This document shows, one piece after another, positions 11,565-20,382 of a stretch of 56,048 nt of DNA. Source of the DNA: Mycobacterium sp. UM_CSW (lineage in GTDB: Bacteria > Actinomycetota > Actinomycetes > Mycobacteriales > Mycobacteriaceae). Each line of letters begins with the position of its first letter. Positions within the stretch are counted from its first letter, which is position 1. Both the position numbers and the translations under genes were made by a program. The notes beneath the pieces were generated by a model. It saw nothing but the letters and a program-made list of their open reading frames with translations, had not been told where the DNA came from and did not search any database. The stretch spans positions 1-56,048 of the forward strand of contig NZ_AUWQ01000096.1 of assembly GCF_000455205.1 (NCBI RefSeq). Reading direction: 5' to 3'.

Positions 11565-11610
11565 GCGTCGCTTGCCGGGCGAAATAAGCCTGTCTGCGGT
11601 CTTATTCACC
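11565..11610 (-). pseudogene. 3' scrap of a second TetR gene
   Basis: Minus-strand translation ends NKTADRLISPGKRRK and stop, matching the last residues of the TetR at 7393 (SETADRIISPGKRR). The DNA at 11569-11605 agrees with 7421-7454 at roughly four of five bases. Nothing of the rest of a TetR gene is present; the lysR-type gene begins right beside it (stop at 11620). The remaining sequence from 11299 to 11564 shows no gene I can support. Confidence 0.45.
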
Positions 11611-11619
11611 CACGATCCC

Positions 11620-12516
11620 TTACGCTTGCGAGGTCGGATCGATCGTCTGTCTGGCACAGGCGAGCGCGGCTGTGATGAAATCGTCGCGCGCCGCATCCGT
11701 GACTGTGGCGTCCCACGCCAGCACCACCCGGCTAGGAGCGAGGCCGTCGGCTGGCACCACCCGAAGGTCAGGCCGCACGTAGGACATGGCCGTCGACCGG
11801 GGCAGCACTGCGAAACCGGCACCGGTGGCAACTAATTCGAGCTTCTGCGCGACTCCGGTGACCGACGACTGCACTGCCGCGCGGCGCAATTCCGGGCTGG
11901 CGATGGCATACCACTCCGGCACCGACGCCGGATTCTGCAGCAACCGCCGCGGCGCCAGGTCGTGCAGCGATACCGACCGCCGCTCAGCCAGCGGGTCACT
12001 GGCGGGCAGCACTACGTCGCGCGGCTCTTCAAGGAGCGGCGCTGTCGCCAGGCCAGACAGGTCGAATGGCGAGCGGGCGTAGACCACCTGCACGTCGCCG
12101 CGGCGGATCACCTCGGCCTGCTCGTTCCAGTTCACGGGCACGATTACCGTGCGCCGGAGCGGATCGCCCGCCTCGAACGCCCTCGCGGCGGCGGTAGCCA
12201 ACAGCCCGGGTAGTACGCCGACCGTGACCACGACGGCAGGGGCTTCGGCTTGCGCCAGCCGCTGCCGCAGCGCCTGCACTTCCGCGAGCAAGAAGCGGCC
12301 GTCGTCGAGGAGGCGCAACCCAGCGGGGGTCAGCGTAGTCCCGCGGGTGCCCCGATTGAGCAGCGTGGTTCCCAGCTCGTGCTCGAGCGCGCGAATTTGA
12401 CGGGACAGCACGGGTTGGGCAATGTGCAGGCGTGCCGCGGCGCGGCCGAAGTTGAGTTCCTCCGCCACGGCGACGAAGTAGCGGAGCTTGCGCATGTCCA
12501 AATCCAATGTGGCCAT
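11620..12516 (-). CDS. LysR family transcriptional regulator
   Basis: 298 residues. The N-terminal winged helix is canonical: MRKLRYFVAVAEELNFGRAA, then RLHIAQPVLSRQIRALEHEL. The C-terminal ~200 residues form the periplasmic-binding-like effector domain. I choose ATG 12516 because the LysR fold starts at once; the frame is open to 12816 but that overlaps the divergent gene. LysR proteins usually control the divergent neighbour, here an SDR gene starting 70 bases away, and bind the intergenic region. Confidence 0.9.
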   Translation of the reverse strand: MATLDLDMRKLRYFVAVAEELNFGRAAARLHIAQPVLSRQIRALEHELGTTLLNRGTRGTTLTPAGLRLLDDGRFLLAEVQALRQRLAQAEAPAVVVTVGVLPGLLATAAARAFEAGDPLRRTVIVPVNWNEQAEVIRRGDVQVVYARSPFDLSGLATAPLLEEPRDVVLPASDPLAERRSVSLHDLAPRRLLQNPASVPEWYAIASPELRRAAVQSSVTGVAQKLELVATGAGFAVLPRSTAMSYVRPDLRVVPADGLAPSRVVLAWDATVTDAARDDFITAALACARQTIDPTSQA

Positions 12517-12586
12517 ACCTAAAGGGTATCGCTGCCGGACCAAATGGGTGTTGGACGAGCGAAGCCCCGGCCCCGACCCTGTATGT

Positions 12587-13303
12587 ATGAGTCTCTGCAA
12601 CCAACGTGTCCTGATCATCGGGGGAACGTCCGGCATCGGCCTGGCCGTGGCTGCGGCGGTCGCCGAGCGCGGCGCCACGCCCGTCGTCGCCTCGCGCCGG
12701 ATGTCGAGCGTCGACCGCGCGCTGGGCGCGCTGCCCGCTGGCGCGGTCGGCGCCACGGTTGACCTCGGCGACCCAGCGTCCATTGAGCGGCTTGCCGAAC
12801 TGGCGGGCCCGGTCAACCATCTGGTCTACACGGCGGGCGAGCCGCTAGAGATGGTGTCACTGGCCGCACTGACACCTGACGTTATCGCCGGCTTCTACCA
12901 AACTCGCTTCATCGGCGCGTGCAACGCGGTTCGGGTGATCGGTCCGCTCCTGCCCGCGGACGGCTCGATTACGTTGACCAGCGGATCGGCCGCCGAGCAG
13001 CCGGAATTCGGCGCTTTGCCGGTAAGTCTGTGCGGCGCGATGAATGCGCTAACCGCCGCTCTGGCGGTCGAGCTGGCGCCGGTGCGGGTGAATGCTGTGG
13101 CCCCGGGCGTGGTTCGCTCACCGCTGTGGGACACCATGGGCGAGGAGGACCGCGACGCGCTGTTCGCCGCTGCGGCAGAACGGATCCCGCTGAGCAGGAT
13201 CGCCGAGGCTGACGAGGTGGCACGGGCCTACCTGTACTGCATCGAGCAGACGTACTCCACCGGAGCGATCCTCAAGGTCGACGGCGGCAGCGTCCTCGTC
13301 TAG
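12587..13303 (+). CDS. Atypical short-chain dehydrogenase/reductase
   Basis: 238 residues. The Rossmann motif GGTSGIG (residues ~10-16) and the NAVAPGVVRSP segment identify the SDR family, and the SGSAAEQ segment carries the catalytic-type Ser position. The usual YxxxK is not there: the corresponding stretch reads SLCGAMNALTAALAVELAP, with neither Tyr nor Lys. So it is either an unusual reductase or a binding protein. The ATG at 12587 is chosen from the family start (MSLCNQRVLIIGG). Probably regulated by the divergent LysR. Confidence 0.85.
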   Translation: MSLCNQRVLIIGGTSGIGLAVAAAVAERGATPVVASRRMSSVDRALGALPAGAVGATVDLGDPASIERLAELAGPVNHLVYTAGEPLEMVSLAALTPDVIAGFYQTRFIGACNAVRVIGPLLPADGSITLTSGSAAEQPEFGALPVSLCGAMNALTAALAVELAPVRVNAVAPGVVRSPLWDTMGEEDRDALFAAAAERIPLSRIAEADEVARAYLYCIEQTYSTGAILKVDGGSVLV

Positions 13304-13667
13304 TCGTCGTCGTCCAACCACCCGCAAATGTGAAAGCGACGAACCAAACGGGCCGGCTGCGAGACCAAGCAGGTTTTGTAGCGCGTCGTTGACCGCTTGT
13401 TACAACGGGATTGAGCTCGCGCCAGGCCCGAAAACAGCCCCGGGACGATGTCGTCGCCGCAGCAGGCGCAGACAGCCCGGTGCGCGGCCGCGTGTCCACA
13501 TCTTGCCTGCCATGGAAATTCGGCGTCGACACCAACAATGTGGAGCATAGCGGCGGGTGCTTCCCGGAATGCATCAGCGCGGCTTCGGCCACGACCACTG
13601 GTTGTCCTGTCGTGTTTCTGTGAGTTTGGTTCCAGTTGAACCCTTTTCGTGGCCGGCGCGTTAATGT
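13304..13667. other. Intergenic region upstream of the GMC operon
   Basis: No gene I can name. The minus strand holds an 82-codon open frame (13300-13548) that is Cys- and Arg-rich with a CACCGDD motif, but it has no recognised family and no convincing ribosome binding site. The right end contains the operator described next. Confidence 0.3.
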
Positions 13668-13681
13668 ATAGCGATCGTTAT
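13668..13681. promoter_or_regulatory. Operator upstream of the GMC oxidoreductase gene
   Basis: ATAGCGATCGTTAT is the exact reverse complement of the site at 10245-10258. It is centred about 26 bases before the GTG start, just upstream of the GAGGAGG ribosome binding site (13689-13695). Palindromic core CGATCG. Probable TetR repressor site. Confidence 0.6.
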
Positions 13682-13700
13682 TTCAATTGAGGAGGTTGTG

Positions 13701-15257
13701 GTGGCAGGCGTGTTGGAGCAGCGGTACGACTTTGTCGTGTGTGGTGCCGGGACGTCGGGGTCGGTGGTTGCGCGTCGACTCGCCGAGATTCCGCATGTGT
13801 CGGTGTTGCTGCTGGAGGCCGGCGGTACCGATGAGGTTGACAGTGTGAGGCAGGCCGACCAGTGGCCGCTCAACCTGGGCAGTGAACGTGATTGGGGATT
13901 CGCTGCCGAGCCTGACGACCGGCTCCATGGGCGGGTGCTGCCGTTTTCGATGGGCAAGGGGCTGGGCGGGGGGTCGAGCATCAACTTGATGATTTGGGCG
14001 CGTGGACACCGCAGCGACTGGGATTATTTTGCCGCAGAATCCGGGGAGAGGTCATGGGGCTACGAGCGGGTGCTCGATCTGTACCGGAGTATTGAAGACT
14101 GGCACGGGACCGGGGAATCATCTCACCGTGGCCGTGACGGTCTTGTCTTCATTCAACCGGTTGCCGATGTGCACCCGTTGGCCCCGGCGGTTTTAGAGGC
14201 CGCCAAGCTGCTCGGAATTCCGACCTACCAGAGTCCCAACGGGCGACTGATGGAAGAGTTCCGTGGCGCCGCGATCACTGACATGGGTATCCGCGGCGGA
14301 CAGCGTGTCTCGATCTTCCGCAGCTATGTTGGACCCTACCTAGACAAGCCCAACCTGACGGTGCTGACCGGTGCCTTGGTGAAACGCGTGATGTTTGAGG
14401 GCACTCGGGCGACCGGTGTGGAAATCGACTACGCCGGGTCGACACATCGGGTGGCTGCTGGCGCCGAAGTCGTGCTGTCGCTGGGCGCCATTCACACACC
14501 GAAGGTGTTGATGCAGTCCGGTATCGGCGACACGACCGAACTGCGTCGCATCGGCATCCCCATCGTCCAGCACCTACCCGGGGTCGGCCGAAACTTCCAA
14601 GACCACTTCGGATTCGACTGCGTATGGGAGCTCCCCGAAGCCATCCCCGGTGACACTCAAGTGCAAGCCGCCCTGTTCTGGGACTCCGGACTAACCGCAG
14701 ACATAAACGGACCCGATTTGTTCGCCTGCCTGGGCCCATTCCCCAAAGCCACTCCCGAAAACGCCGCCAAACACGGCCTGCCCGAGAATGCATGGACACT
14801 GTTCGGAGCACCAACGCACCCCAGGAGCCGCGGTCAGCTGCGGCTCACGGGACCCCGCCCAACCGACCCGATCCAGATCCACGCCAACGCCCTAGCTGAC
14901 CCCGAGGACCTCAAAATCGCCATCGCCTGCGTGGAAACGCTGCGCGAAATCGGCAACAGCGCCAAACTACGCCCCTTCGTCACCCGAGAAGCCATGCCCG
15001 GCAACAGCTCAGCGGACGAACTGGAAACCTATCTGCGCGACGCCGTCATCACCTACTGGCACCCATCAGGCACAGCCAAAATGGGTCGCGACGCCATGTC
15101 GGTAGTCGACGGCCAACTCAAAGTCTACGGCGTAAGCAACCTGCGCATCGCCGACGCGTCCATCATGCCGCGCATTACCACCGCCAACACCATGGCGCCC
15201 TGCGTCATCATCGGCGAACAAGCAGCTCACTTCATCCGCAACCAACACGAAATCTAA
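13701..15257 (+). CDS. GMC family FAD-dependent oxidoreductase
   Basis: 518 residues. Glucose-methanol-choline family: N-terminal FAD-binding GAGTSGSVVARRL (~residues 15-27), LLLEAGG, the GMC signature GKGLGGGSSINLMIW (~90-105), the second signature GAIHTPKVLMQSGIG (~260), and the C-terminal catalytic YWHPSGTAKMG (~454) plus NTMAPCVIIGEQAA. It would oxidise an alcohol to an aldehyde or ketone. GTG 13701 has GAGGAGG five bases upstream (13698 is an alternative). It is the first gene of a run of four co-directional genes. Codon choice changes along the gene: the first half favours G-ending codons, the second half C-ending and A-rich ones. Confidence 0.92.
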   Translation: MAGVLEQRYDFVVCGAGTSGSVVARRLAEIPHVSVLLLEAGGTDEVDSVRQADQWPLNLGSERDWGFAAEPDDRLHGRVLPFSMGKGLGGGSSINLMIWARGHRSDWDYFAAESGERSWGYERVLDLYRSIEDWHGTGESSHRGRDGLVFIQPVADVHPLAPAVLEAAKLLGIPTYQSPNGRLMEEFRGAAITDMGIRGGQRVSIFRSYVGPYLDKPNLTVLTGALVKRVMFEGTRATGVEIDYAGSTHRVAAGAEVVLSLGAIHTPKVLMQSGIGDTTELRRIGIPIVQHLPGVGRNFQDHFGFDCVWELPEAIPGDTQVQAALFWDSGLTADINGPDLFACLGPFPKATPENAAKHGLPENAWTLFGAPTHPRSRGQLRLTGPRPTDPIQIHANALADPEDLKIAIACVETLREIGNSAKLRPFVTREAMPGNSSADELETYLRDAVITYWHPSGTAKMGRDAMSVVDGQLKVYGVSNLRIADASIMPRITTANTMAPCVIIGEQAAHFIRNQHEI

Positions 15258-15484
15258 CAACAATCACTCCAACCAACGCCGTATCGGTACTAGCTTGAAA
15301 GCTTTGCGAGGCAACGATTTCTCGCTATGGATGGGTCCACACTTTGTGAGTCCAGTGACGCTTCACTTGCGGACGTAAGTGCGAATGTTTGTGAAATGAC
15401 GATCGATCTTCGATCAACGGCGTGTTGAACAGCCGTACGAGCGCGGAGGCAGTGGAGCCCCGCATGCCCAGAAAGGAACCCTCG

Positions 15485-16315
15485 ATGACCAGTGAGCCGG
15501 CACCAGAGCGGGACTACATACTAGGACACTCCCGTCCCGAAATCGACCGTCTGATAACGCAAGCCGAGATGTTGCGACCCATCACCGAACGTCTGCTGAT
15601 GCGCGCAGGTATCGAGCCAGGTATGCGCGTGCTTGACATCGGTTGTGGGCCAGGCGATGTCTCGCAGCTGACCGCTGATCTGGTGGGCCCAACCGGATAT
15701 GTGATCGGTATCGATCGCAGTGAAGATGCAATCGATACCGCACGGGAGCGGTTCCGCGCTCGGCGCCACACCAATGCTGAGTTCATCCAATCCGACATCC
15801 AATCTTATAACAGCCCAGCGGGCTTCGACGCTGCTGTATGTCGGTACGTTTTGATTCATCAAAAGGAACCCAGTGATTTCCTGCGAATGGCTCGTAGGCT
15901 CATCCGGACCGGCGGTGTCATAGCGCTTCACGAGATGGACGCATCGCGCGGCGTTCGATCCAATCCACGGCTCCCCGCACTGCATGAGGTTTACGACGCG
16001 GTGCACCACACGCTCACACGGGGGGGCGCGCCGTTTGACGTCGGCGGACGGTTGGTACGCGTCTTCCGCGAGGCGGGGCTACCTGCGCCATCGATGTTCA
16101 CGGAGACACTCGTCGAGAGCGCGGTGGACTCACAGCTGCTGCCGTGGATTGTGGGCCTGGCGCGCGAAGTGCTTCCGCACATGGTGGCGGCGGGCGTGAT
16201 GACCGCTGAGCAACTCGCGATCGACACATTGCTGGATCGCTTGCGGTACCAGGCGGACTCGTCAGATTGTCAGCTCGAGTTCGTTCCCCAGATGTGTGCC
16301 TGGGTTCGAGTGTGA
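15485..16315 (+). CDS. Class I SAM-dependent methyltransferase
   Basis: 276 residues. SAM-binding motif I VLDIGCGPGDVSQLTADLV (~residues 48-66), motif II GIDRSEDAIDTA, and acidic motif FIQSDIQSY. ATG 15485 is preceded by GAAAGGA at seven bases; an earlier ATG frame start at 15422 lacks this. Likely O-, N- or C-methylates a small molecule. It lies about 230 bases after the GMC gene; in this gap, ATGACGATCGATCT (15396-15409) matches the operator at 11 of 14 positions and may be a weak site. Confidence 0.87.
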   Translation: MTSEPAPERDYILGHSRPEIDRLITQAEMLRPITERLLMRAGIEPGMRVLDIGCGPGDVSQLTADLVGPTGYVIGIDRSEDAIDTARERFRARRHTNAEFIQSDIQSYNSPAGFDAAVCRYVLIHQKEPSDFLRMARRLIRTGGVIALHEMDASRGVRSNPRLPALHEVYDAVHHTLTRGGAPFDVGGRLVRVFREAGLPAPSMFTETLVESAVDSQLLPWIVGLAREVLPHMVAAGVMTAEQLAIDTLLDRLRYQADSSDCQLEFVPQMCAWVRV

Positions 16316-16363
16316 CGACTCTCTTCCATAGCGACCGCACGACGCGAAGAGATCAGGAAGAAG

Positions 16364-17155
16364 ATGCTGGAATTGCTTGACACCGGAAGGCGTAGTCAAA
16401 AGCGCCCGCACTCAGTCGTATTCGTACACGGAGCTTGGCATGCCGGCTGGTGCTGGCAGGACAATTTCGTTGCCTTCTTTGTCGACCGGGGGTTTCGCGT
16501 GTTGGCGCCCAGCCTGCGCGGGCACGGCCAGAGCCCGTCGAGCAAGTCGCTGCGCTGGTGCTCGATCGCCGACTACGTCAACGATGTTCGCCAGGTCGTC
16601 GGCGCGCTCCCAGAGCCACCCATCCTCGTCGGACACTCCATCGGCGGCTTTGTCGTGCAGAAGTATCTCGAAAAGCACGACGCAGCAGCTGCCGTACTGA
16701 TGGCTTCAACCCCACCGCGGGGCGGACAGCTGGGTTCCGTAATGCGAATGATACGTCGCCACCCCTGGCGCTCAACGAAGTTCGCCCTGACGGCCAACCC
16801 GCTGGACCTAGTAGGGACTTCCGCTGGCGCGCGGGAATTGTTTTTCGGGGAGGGCGCGCCAGATAGCCTTATCGACAGCTTTACGCGGCGCATCCAACCC
16901 GACAGCACACGGGCAATGATGTTCGACACGGTGGTTGGCAGTCTTGTCAAAACCAAGAATGTCCGCTCGCCGATGTTGGTCGTCGGCGGAGAGCACGACC
17001 AATTCTATCGGCCCAAACACGTGCGTCGTACCGCCGCGGCCTACGGAACCAAACCCGTCCTCATTCCCGGCGTGGGACACGAAATGATGCTCGAGCCTCA
17101 GTGGAGGGCGGTCGCCGGAATTATTGAAGCCTGGCTGACACGTATAGGGCTCTAA
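16364..17155 (+). CDS. Alpha/beta fold hydrolase
   Basis: 263 residues. Motifs VVFVHGAWHAGWCW (oxyanion, ~residue 18), nucleophile GHSIGG (~91), acid in GGEHDQFY (~205) and His in PGVGHEMML (~233). Resembles plant-type esterase/hydroxynitrile-lyase-like and lysophospholipase-like hydrolases. ATG 16364 follows AGGAAG. It is third in the GMC-methyltransferase-hydrolase-ligase run, 48 bases after the methyltransferase, and would release or process an ester intermediate. Confidence 0.87.
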   Translation: MLELLDTGRRSQKRPHSVVFVHGAWHAGWCWQDNFVAFFVDRGFRVLAPSLRGHGQSPSSKSLRWCSIADYVNDVRQVVGALPEPPILVGHSIGGFVVQKYLEKHDAAAAVLMASTPPRGGQLGSVMRMIRRHPWRSTKFALTANPLDLVGTSAGARELFFGEGAPDSLIDSFTRRIQPDSTRAMMFDTVVGSLVKTKNVRSPMLVVGGEHDQFYRPKHVRRTAAAYGTKPVLIPGVGHEMMLEPQWRAVAGIIEAWLTRIGL

Positions 17156-17194
17156 GAAACCGAACTCAAGTAACCGCAACCAGATTGGAGTACA

Positions 17195-18778
17195 GTGAGC
17201 TTCGCCAGCCCCTTCCCAGATGTCCGTATTCCCAACGTCCCCGTCTTCGACTACTTATTCGATGGCATCACCGACGCCGACCGGGCGCGCGTCGCGCTCG
17301 TCGAGGCGACGACCGGTGCCACGGCACACTACGGGGAGCTGGTCGATCAAATCCAAGCATTCGCCGCGAATCTCGTCGCCCGCGGAGTTGGCGTCGGTGA
17401 CGTCGTTGGCTTACTTTCGCCCAACAGCACAGCGTTCGCGGTCGCGTTTCACGGCATCCTGCGAGCAGGCGCGACCGCAACCACGTTCAACGTTTTGTCG
17501 ACGGTGGATGAAGTTGCCCGGCAGCTGCGCGATTCACATGCTCGGATGATGCTGACCGTCGCCGAGCACCGCGAGAAGGCCGAAACCGCAGCCGAGCAAA
17601 TAGGACTCGCACGGAGCGATGTGCTGATACTCGGAGACGCAGACATCAGATCCCAACCGGCAGCTCACTGCGCCGGCACCAGGAGCTTCGATCCGGCCGA
17701 CCACTTGGCGGTCCTCCCCTACAGCTCCGGCACTACCGGTCTGCCAAAGGGGGTGATGCTGACGCACCGCAACCTGGTAGCCAATGCCGCCCAGGTTCAA
17801 CCCCTCAACATCGTCGGTCCCGACGACGTCGTTCTGGCCGTGCTGCCGTTCTTTCATATCTATGGCTTGTCGGTGCTGCTGACGGCTTCACTGGTGCCGC
17901 GCGCCAAGCTGGTCGTTATGCCTTCGTTCGACCTGGCCGCGTTCTTGGGCGCCATTCAGGATCACCGGTGCACCAAGGCATTCATCGTGCCACCGGTGGC
18001 CGTCGCGCTGGCTAAACACCCAATGGTGGATTCCTACGACCTGTCTTCGCTGGAAGTCATCATGTGTGGTGCCGCGCCGCTCGACGCGGAACTCGCGCGC
18101 GCGGTAGGCGCGCGACTCGGTGTAGCGGTGTGGCAGGGCTTCGGAATGACGGAACTGAGCGGCGTCGGCCACAGCATGCCGGTCGACGGAGGCCGAGACT
18201 CGATAGGCGTTGTCGCGCCGTTGCACTCCTGCGGGTGGACTCTCCCGAACGCGGTCAGCAAGCTCGTTGCGCCGCAGACCGGTGTCGAGATCGTGATCCC
18301 CGACCAGGGCGTCAGCGCAACCGGCGAGCTGTGGTTCAAAGGCCCGAATGTGATGCTCGGCTACCTCGGCAACGATGGGGCGACTGCCAACACCATCGAC
18401 GACGACGGATTTCTGCATACAGGGGACCTAGCTTGCGTCGACGCCGCCGGGTGTGTCTATATCGTCGACCGCCTCAAGGAACTCATCAAATACAAGGGCT
18501 ACCAGGTGGCACCCGCTGAACTCGAGGCACTGTTGCTGACCCACCCCGAGATAGCGGATGCCGCGGTGGTTCCCGCCATCGAACCCGAGTCCGGCGAGGA
18601 GATCCCCAAAGCCTTTGTCGTCACCCAACCCTCCGCTTTGTTGACCGCCGCCGAGGTGATGGAGTTCGTGGCTAGCAGCGTCGCGCCATACAAAAAGATT
18701 CGTGCGGTCGAATTCACCACCCTCATCCCGAAATCGGCATCCGGAAAGATTCTCCGCAAGAATCTGAGGGACCGCTGA
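17195..18778 (+). CDS. AMP-dependent acyl-CoA synthetase (4-coumarate-CoA ligase-like)
   Basis: 527 residues, normal length. ANL superfamily: P-loop PYSSGTTGLPKGVML (~residues 175-190), core motifs QGFGMTEL (~313) and HTGDL (~408), hinge VDRLKELIKYKGYQ (~426-440) and catalytic Lys near the end (PKSASGKILRKNL). Forms acyl-adenylate then acyl-CoA from a carboxylic acid, typically aryl-propenoic or fatty acid. Starts with GTG 17195. Last gene of the run that begins with the GMC oxidoreductase; together they could turn an alcohol or ester into a CoA thioester. Substrate unknown. Confidence 0.93.
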   Translation: MSFASPFPDVRIPNVPVFDYLFDGITDADRARVALVEATTGATAHYGELVDQIQAFAANLVARGVGVGDVVGLLSPNSTAFAVAFHGILRAGATATTFNVLSTVDEVARQLRDSHARMMLTVAEHREKAETAAEQIGLARSDVLILGDADIRSQPAAHCAGTRSFDPADHLAVLPYSSGTTGLPKGVMLTHRNLVANAAQVQPLNIVGPDDVVLAVLPFFHIYGLSVLLTASLVPRAKLVVMPSFDLAAFLGAIQDHRCTKAFIVPPVAVALAKHPMVDSYDLSSLEVIMCGAAPLDAELARAVGARLGVAVWQGFGMTELSGVGHSMPVDGGRDSIGVVAPLHSCGWTLPNAVSKLVAPQTGVEIVIPDQGVSATGELWFKGPNVMLGYLGNDGATANTIDDDGFLHTGDLACVDAAGCVYIVDRLKELIKYKGYQVAPAELEALLLTHPEIADAAVVPAIEPESGEEIPKAFVVTQPSALLTAAEVMEFVASSVAPYKKIRAVEFTTLIPKSASGKILRKNLRDR

Positions 18779-18848
18779 CGTCCCGCTCACGTATCAGCCC
18801 GCATCCCGCCACCCGCTGGTGATGCCCATCCGGAAGCGACATGCAGAC

Positions 18849-20188
18849 ATGACACGAAAGCCCGAGACTGCCTACGCCCGAAGTGGTGATCTGCACGTCG
18901 CCTACCAGATTGTCGGCGACCGCGGGCCTGATCTGCTCTTCATCCCCACGGCGGCCTATCCGATTGACCTGCTCTGGGACGAGCCTTCGGTAGCTGCGTA
19001 CCTTCGCCGGTTGGCTTCGTTCAGCCGGTTGATCATCACCGATCTTCTGGGGGTCCGCAGTTCCGATGCCATGCCGACCACAGACCTGCCCGCTGCACTC
19101 CTGGACCGACGGTCTCATCGCGGTCCTCGATGCGGCCGAAAGTCACAGCACATCCGTGTTCGCGACCGCCGAATCCGCCCTTCCTGCAATGCTGTTGGCC
19201 GCAAACCATCCGAGGAGAATCCGCTCGTTGATCCTGTGGAGCCCCTTCGCCCGTTTCAGCCGGGCAGGTGATTATCCGTGCGGTATGCCCGAGTCCACCC
19301 TTGGCAAGTACGTCAGCGCTGCTGCCGCGGCTTTTGGGACCGGTGCCCTCGCAGATGTGTTAGCGCCAACATGGATTGACGACGGGCCGAGGCGTCGATG
19401 GTGGTCACGAAGCGAGCGACTTGCCGGTGGGCCGGGTTACTTCAGCCGCATCTATGAACTCTACATGCGGAGCGACATACGACCGGAACTCGAAGGAATT
19501 CAACCAAAACGCTTGTGCTGCATCGCAAAGGCGATCGCCACGTTCGGATCGATCATGGACGGTATCTCGCTGAGCGAATCGCCAATGCGCATCTGACGGT
19601 CCTGGACGGGGACGACCATATATGGTTCGCAGGCGATACCGACGCTGCGCTCGCAGAAATCGAAGCATTCGTCACCGCGAATAAGACGGTGCTCATCAGC
19701 GATAGCGTACTGCTAACAGTGCTGTTCACCGACATCGTCGACTCGACGACGTTGCAGCAGAACCCGGCAACGAAGCATGGAGCGCGGTACTGCGCGAACA
19801 CAACCGCATCATCGAGACTCATGTCAAAATTGCCAGGGCATCAGTCATCAACTTGACGGGCGACGGCGTTTTCGCAACATTCGACGCGCCGGCACGGGCG
19901 ATCTCGTGTGTCCGAGCACTTCGAGAAGCGCTGCGAGAAGTTCGATTGACCATACGCGCCGGCCTGCATACCGGTGAGGCGGCGATGGCGGGACTCGATG
20001 TGCATGGCATCGCGGTGCACATCGCGGCGCGGATCATGGCGCTCGCCGAACCGGGAGAGATCTTGGTTTCCGAGGCCATCCCGCCCCTGGTGCTTGGCTC
20101 GGGCATCAAATTCAATGACCACGGGCGTCACAAACTGAAAGGCATTCCCGGCTGGTGGAAGGTACTTGCTGTGCACGACGGCCGCTGA
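18849..20188 (+). pseudogene. Broken alpha/beta hydrolase-adenylate cyclase fusion (Rv1900c-like)
   Basis: A full-length class III cyclase with an N-terminal hydrolase domain can be followed only by changing frame at least three times, near 19090, 19505 and 19765. Hydrolase part: AYARSGDLHVAYQIVGDRGP, then SHSTSVFATAESALPAMLLA, then VLHRKGDRHV and NAHLTVLDGDDHIWF. Cyclase part: VLFTDIVDSTT (first metal-binding Asp), then NEAWSAVLREHNRIIE and TGDGVFATFDAPARA, ending GWWKVLAVHDGR. The arrangement is that of the M. tuberculosis cyclase Rv1900c. All pieces are present and well conserved, so inactivation looks recent, unless the shifts are sequencing errors. Confidence 0.85.
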
Positions 20189-20382
20189 CCGCGCATCGAC
20201 GCTGGCCACCCTTCCCCAGTCGGTTCCCTGAGCGGCGAACCAACCGACGAGCAGGCCGACCAGCTTGTCGGGTTATGCGTCGGTGAAAATGGCGCGTCCC
20301 TGTGTTGCCCTTGTCTGAGATTGCTTCGTGACGTACGTCGAACCGCATCACATCGGCCCCTACCGCGCCGTACCGTAGGCGA

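Noticed and set aside
13300-13548. Cys-rich 82-codon minus-strand ORF
   Set aside because: It has a CACC motif, but no family match, no clear ribosome binding site and overlaps the SDR end; not strong enough to call a gene.
20190-20382. Possible cobalamin riboswitch before cobG
   Set aside because: I looked for a B12-box and the conserved GCCACTG stretch and did not find either; the region is ordinary GC-rich spacer.
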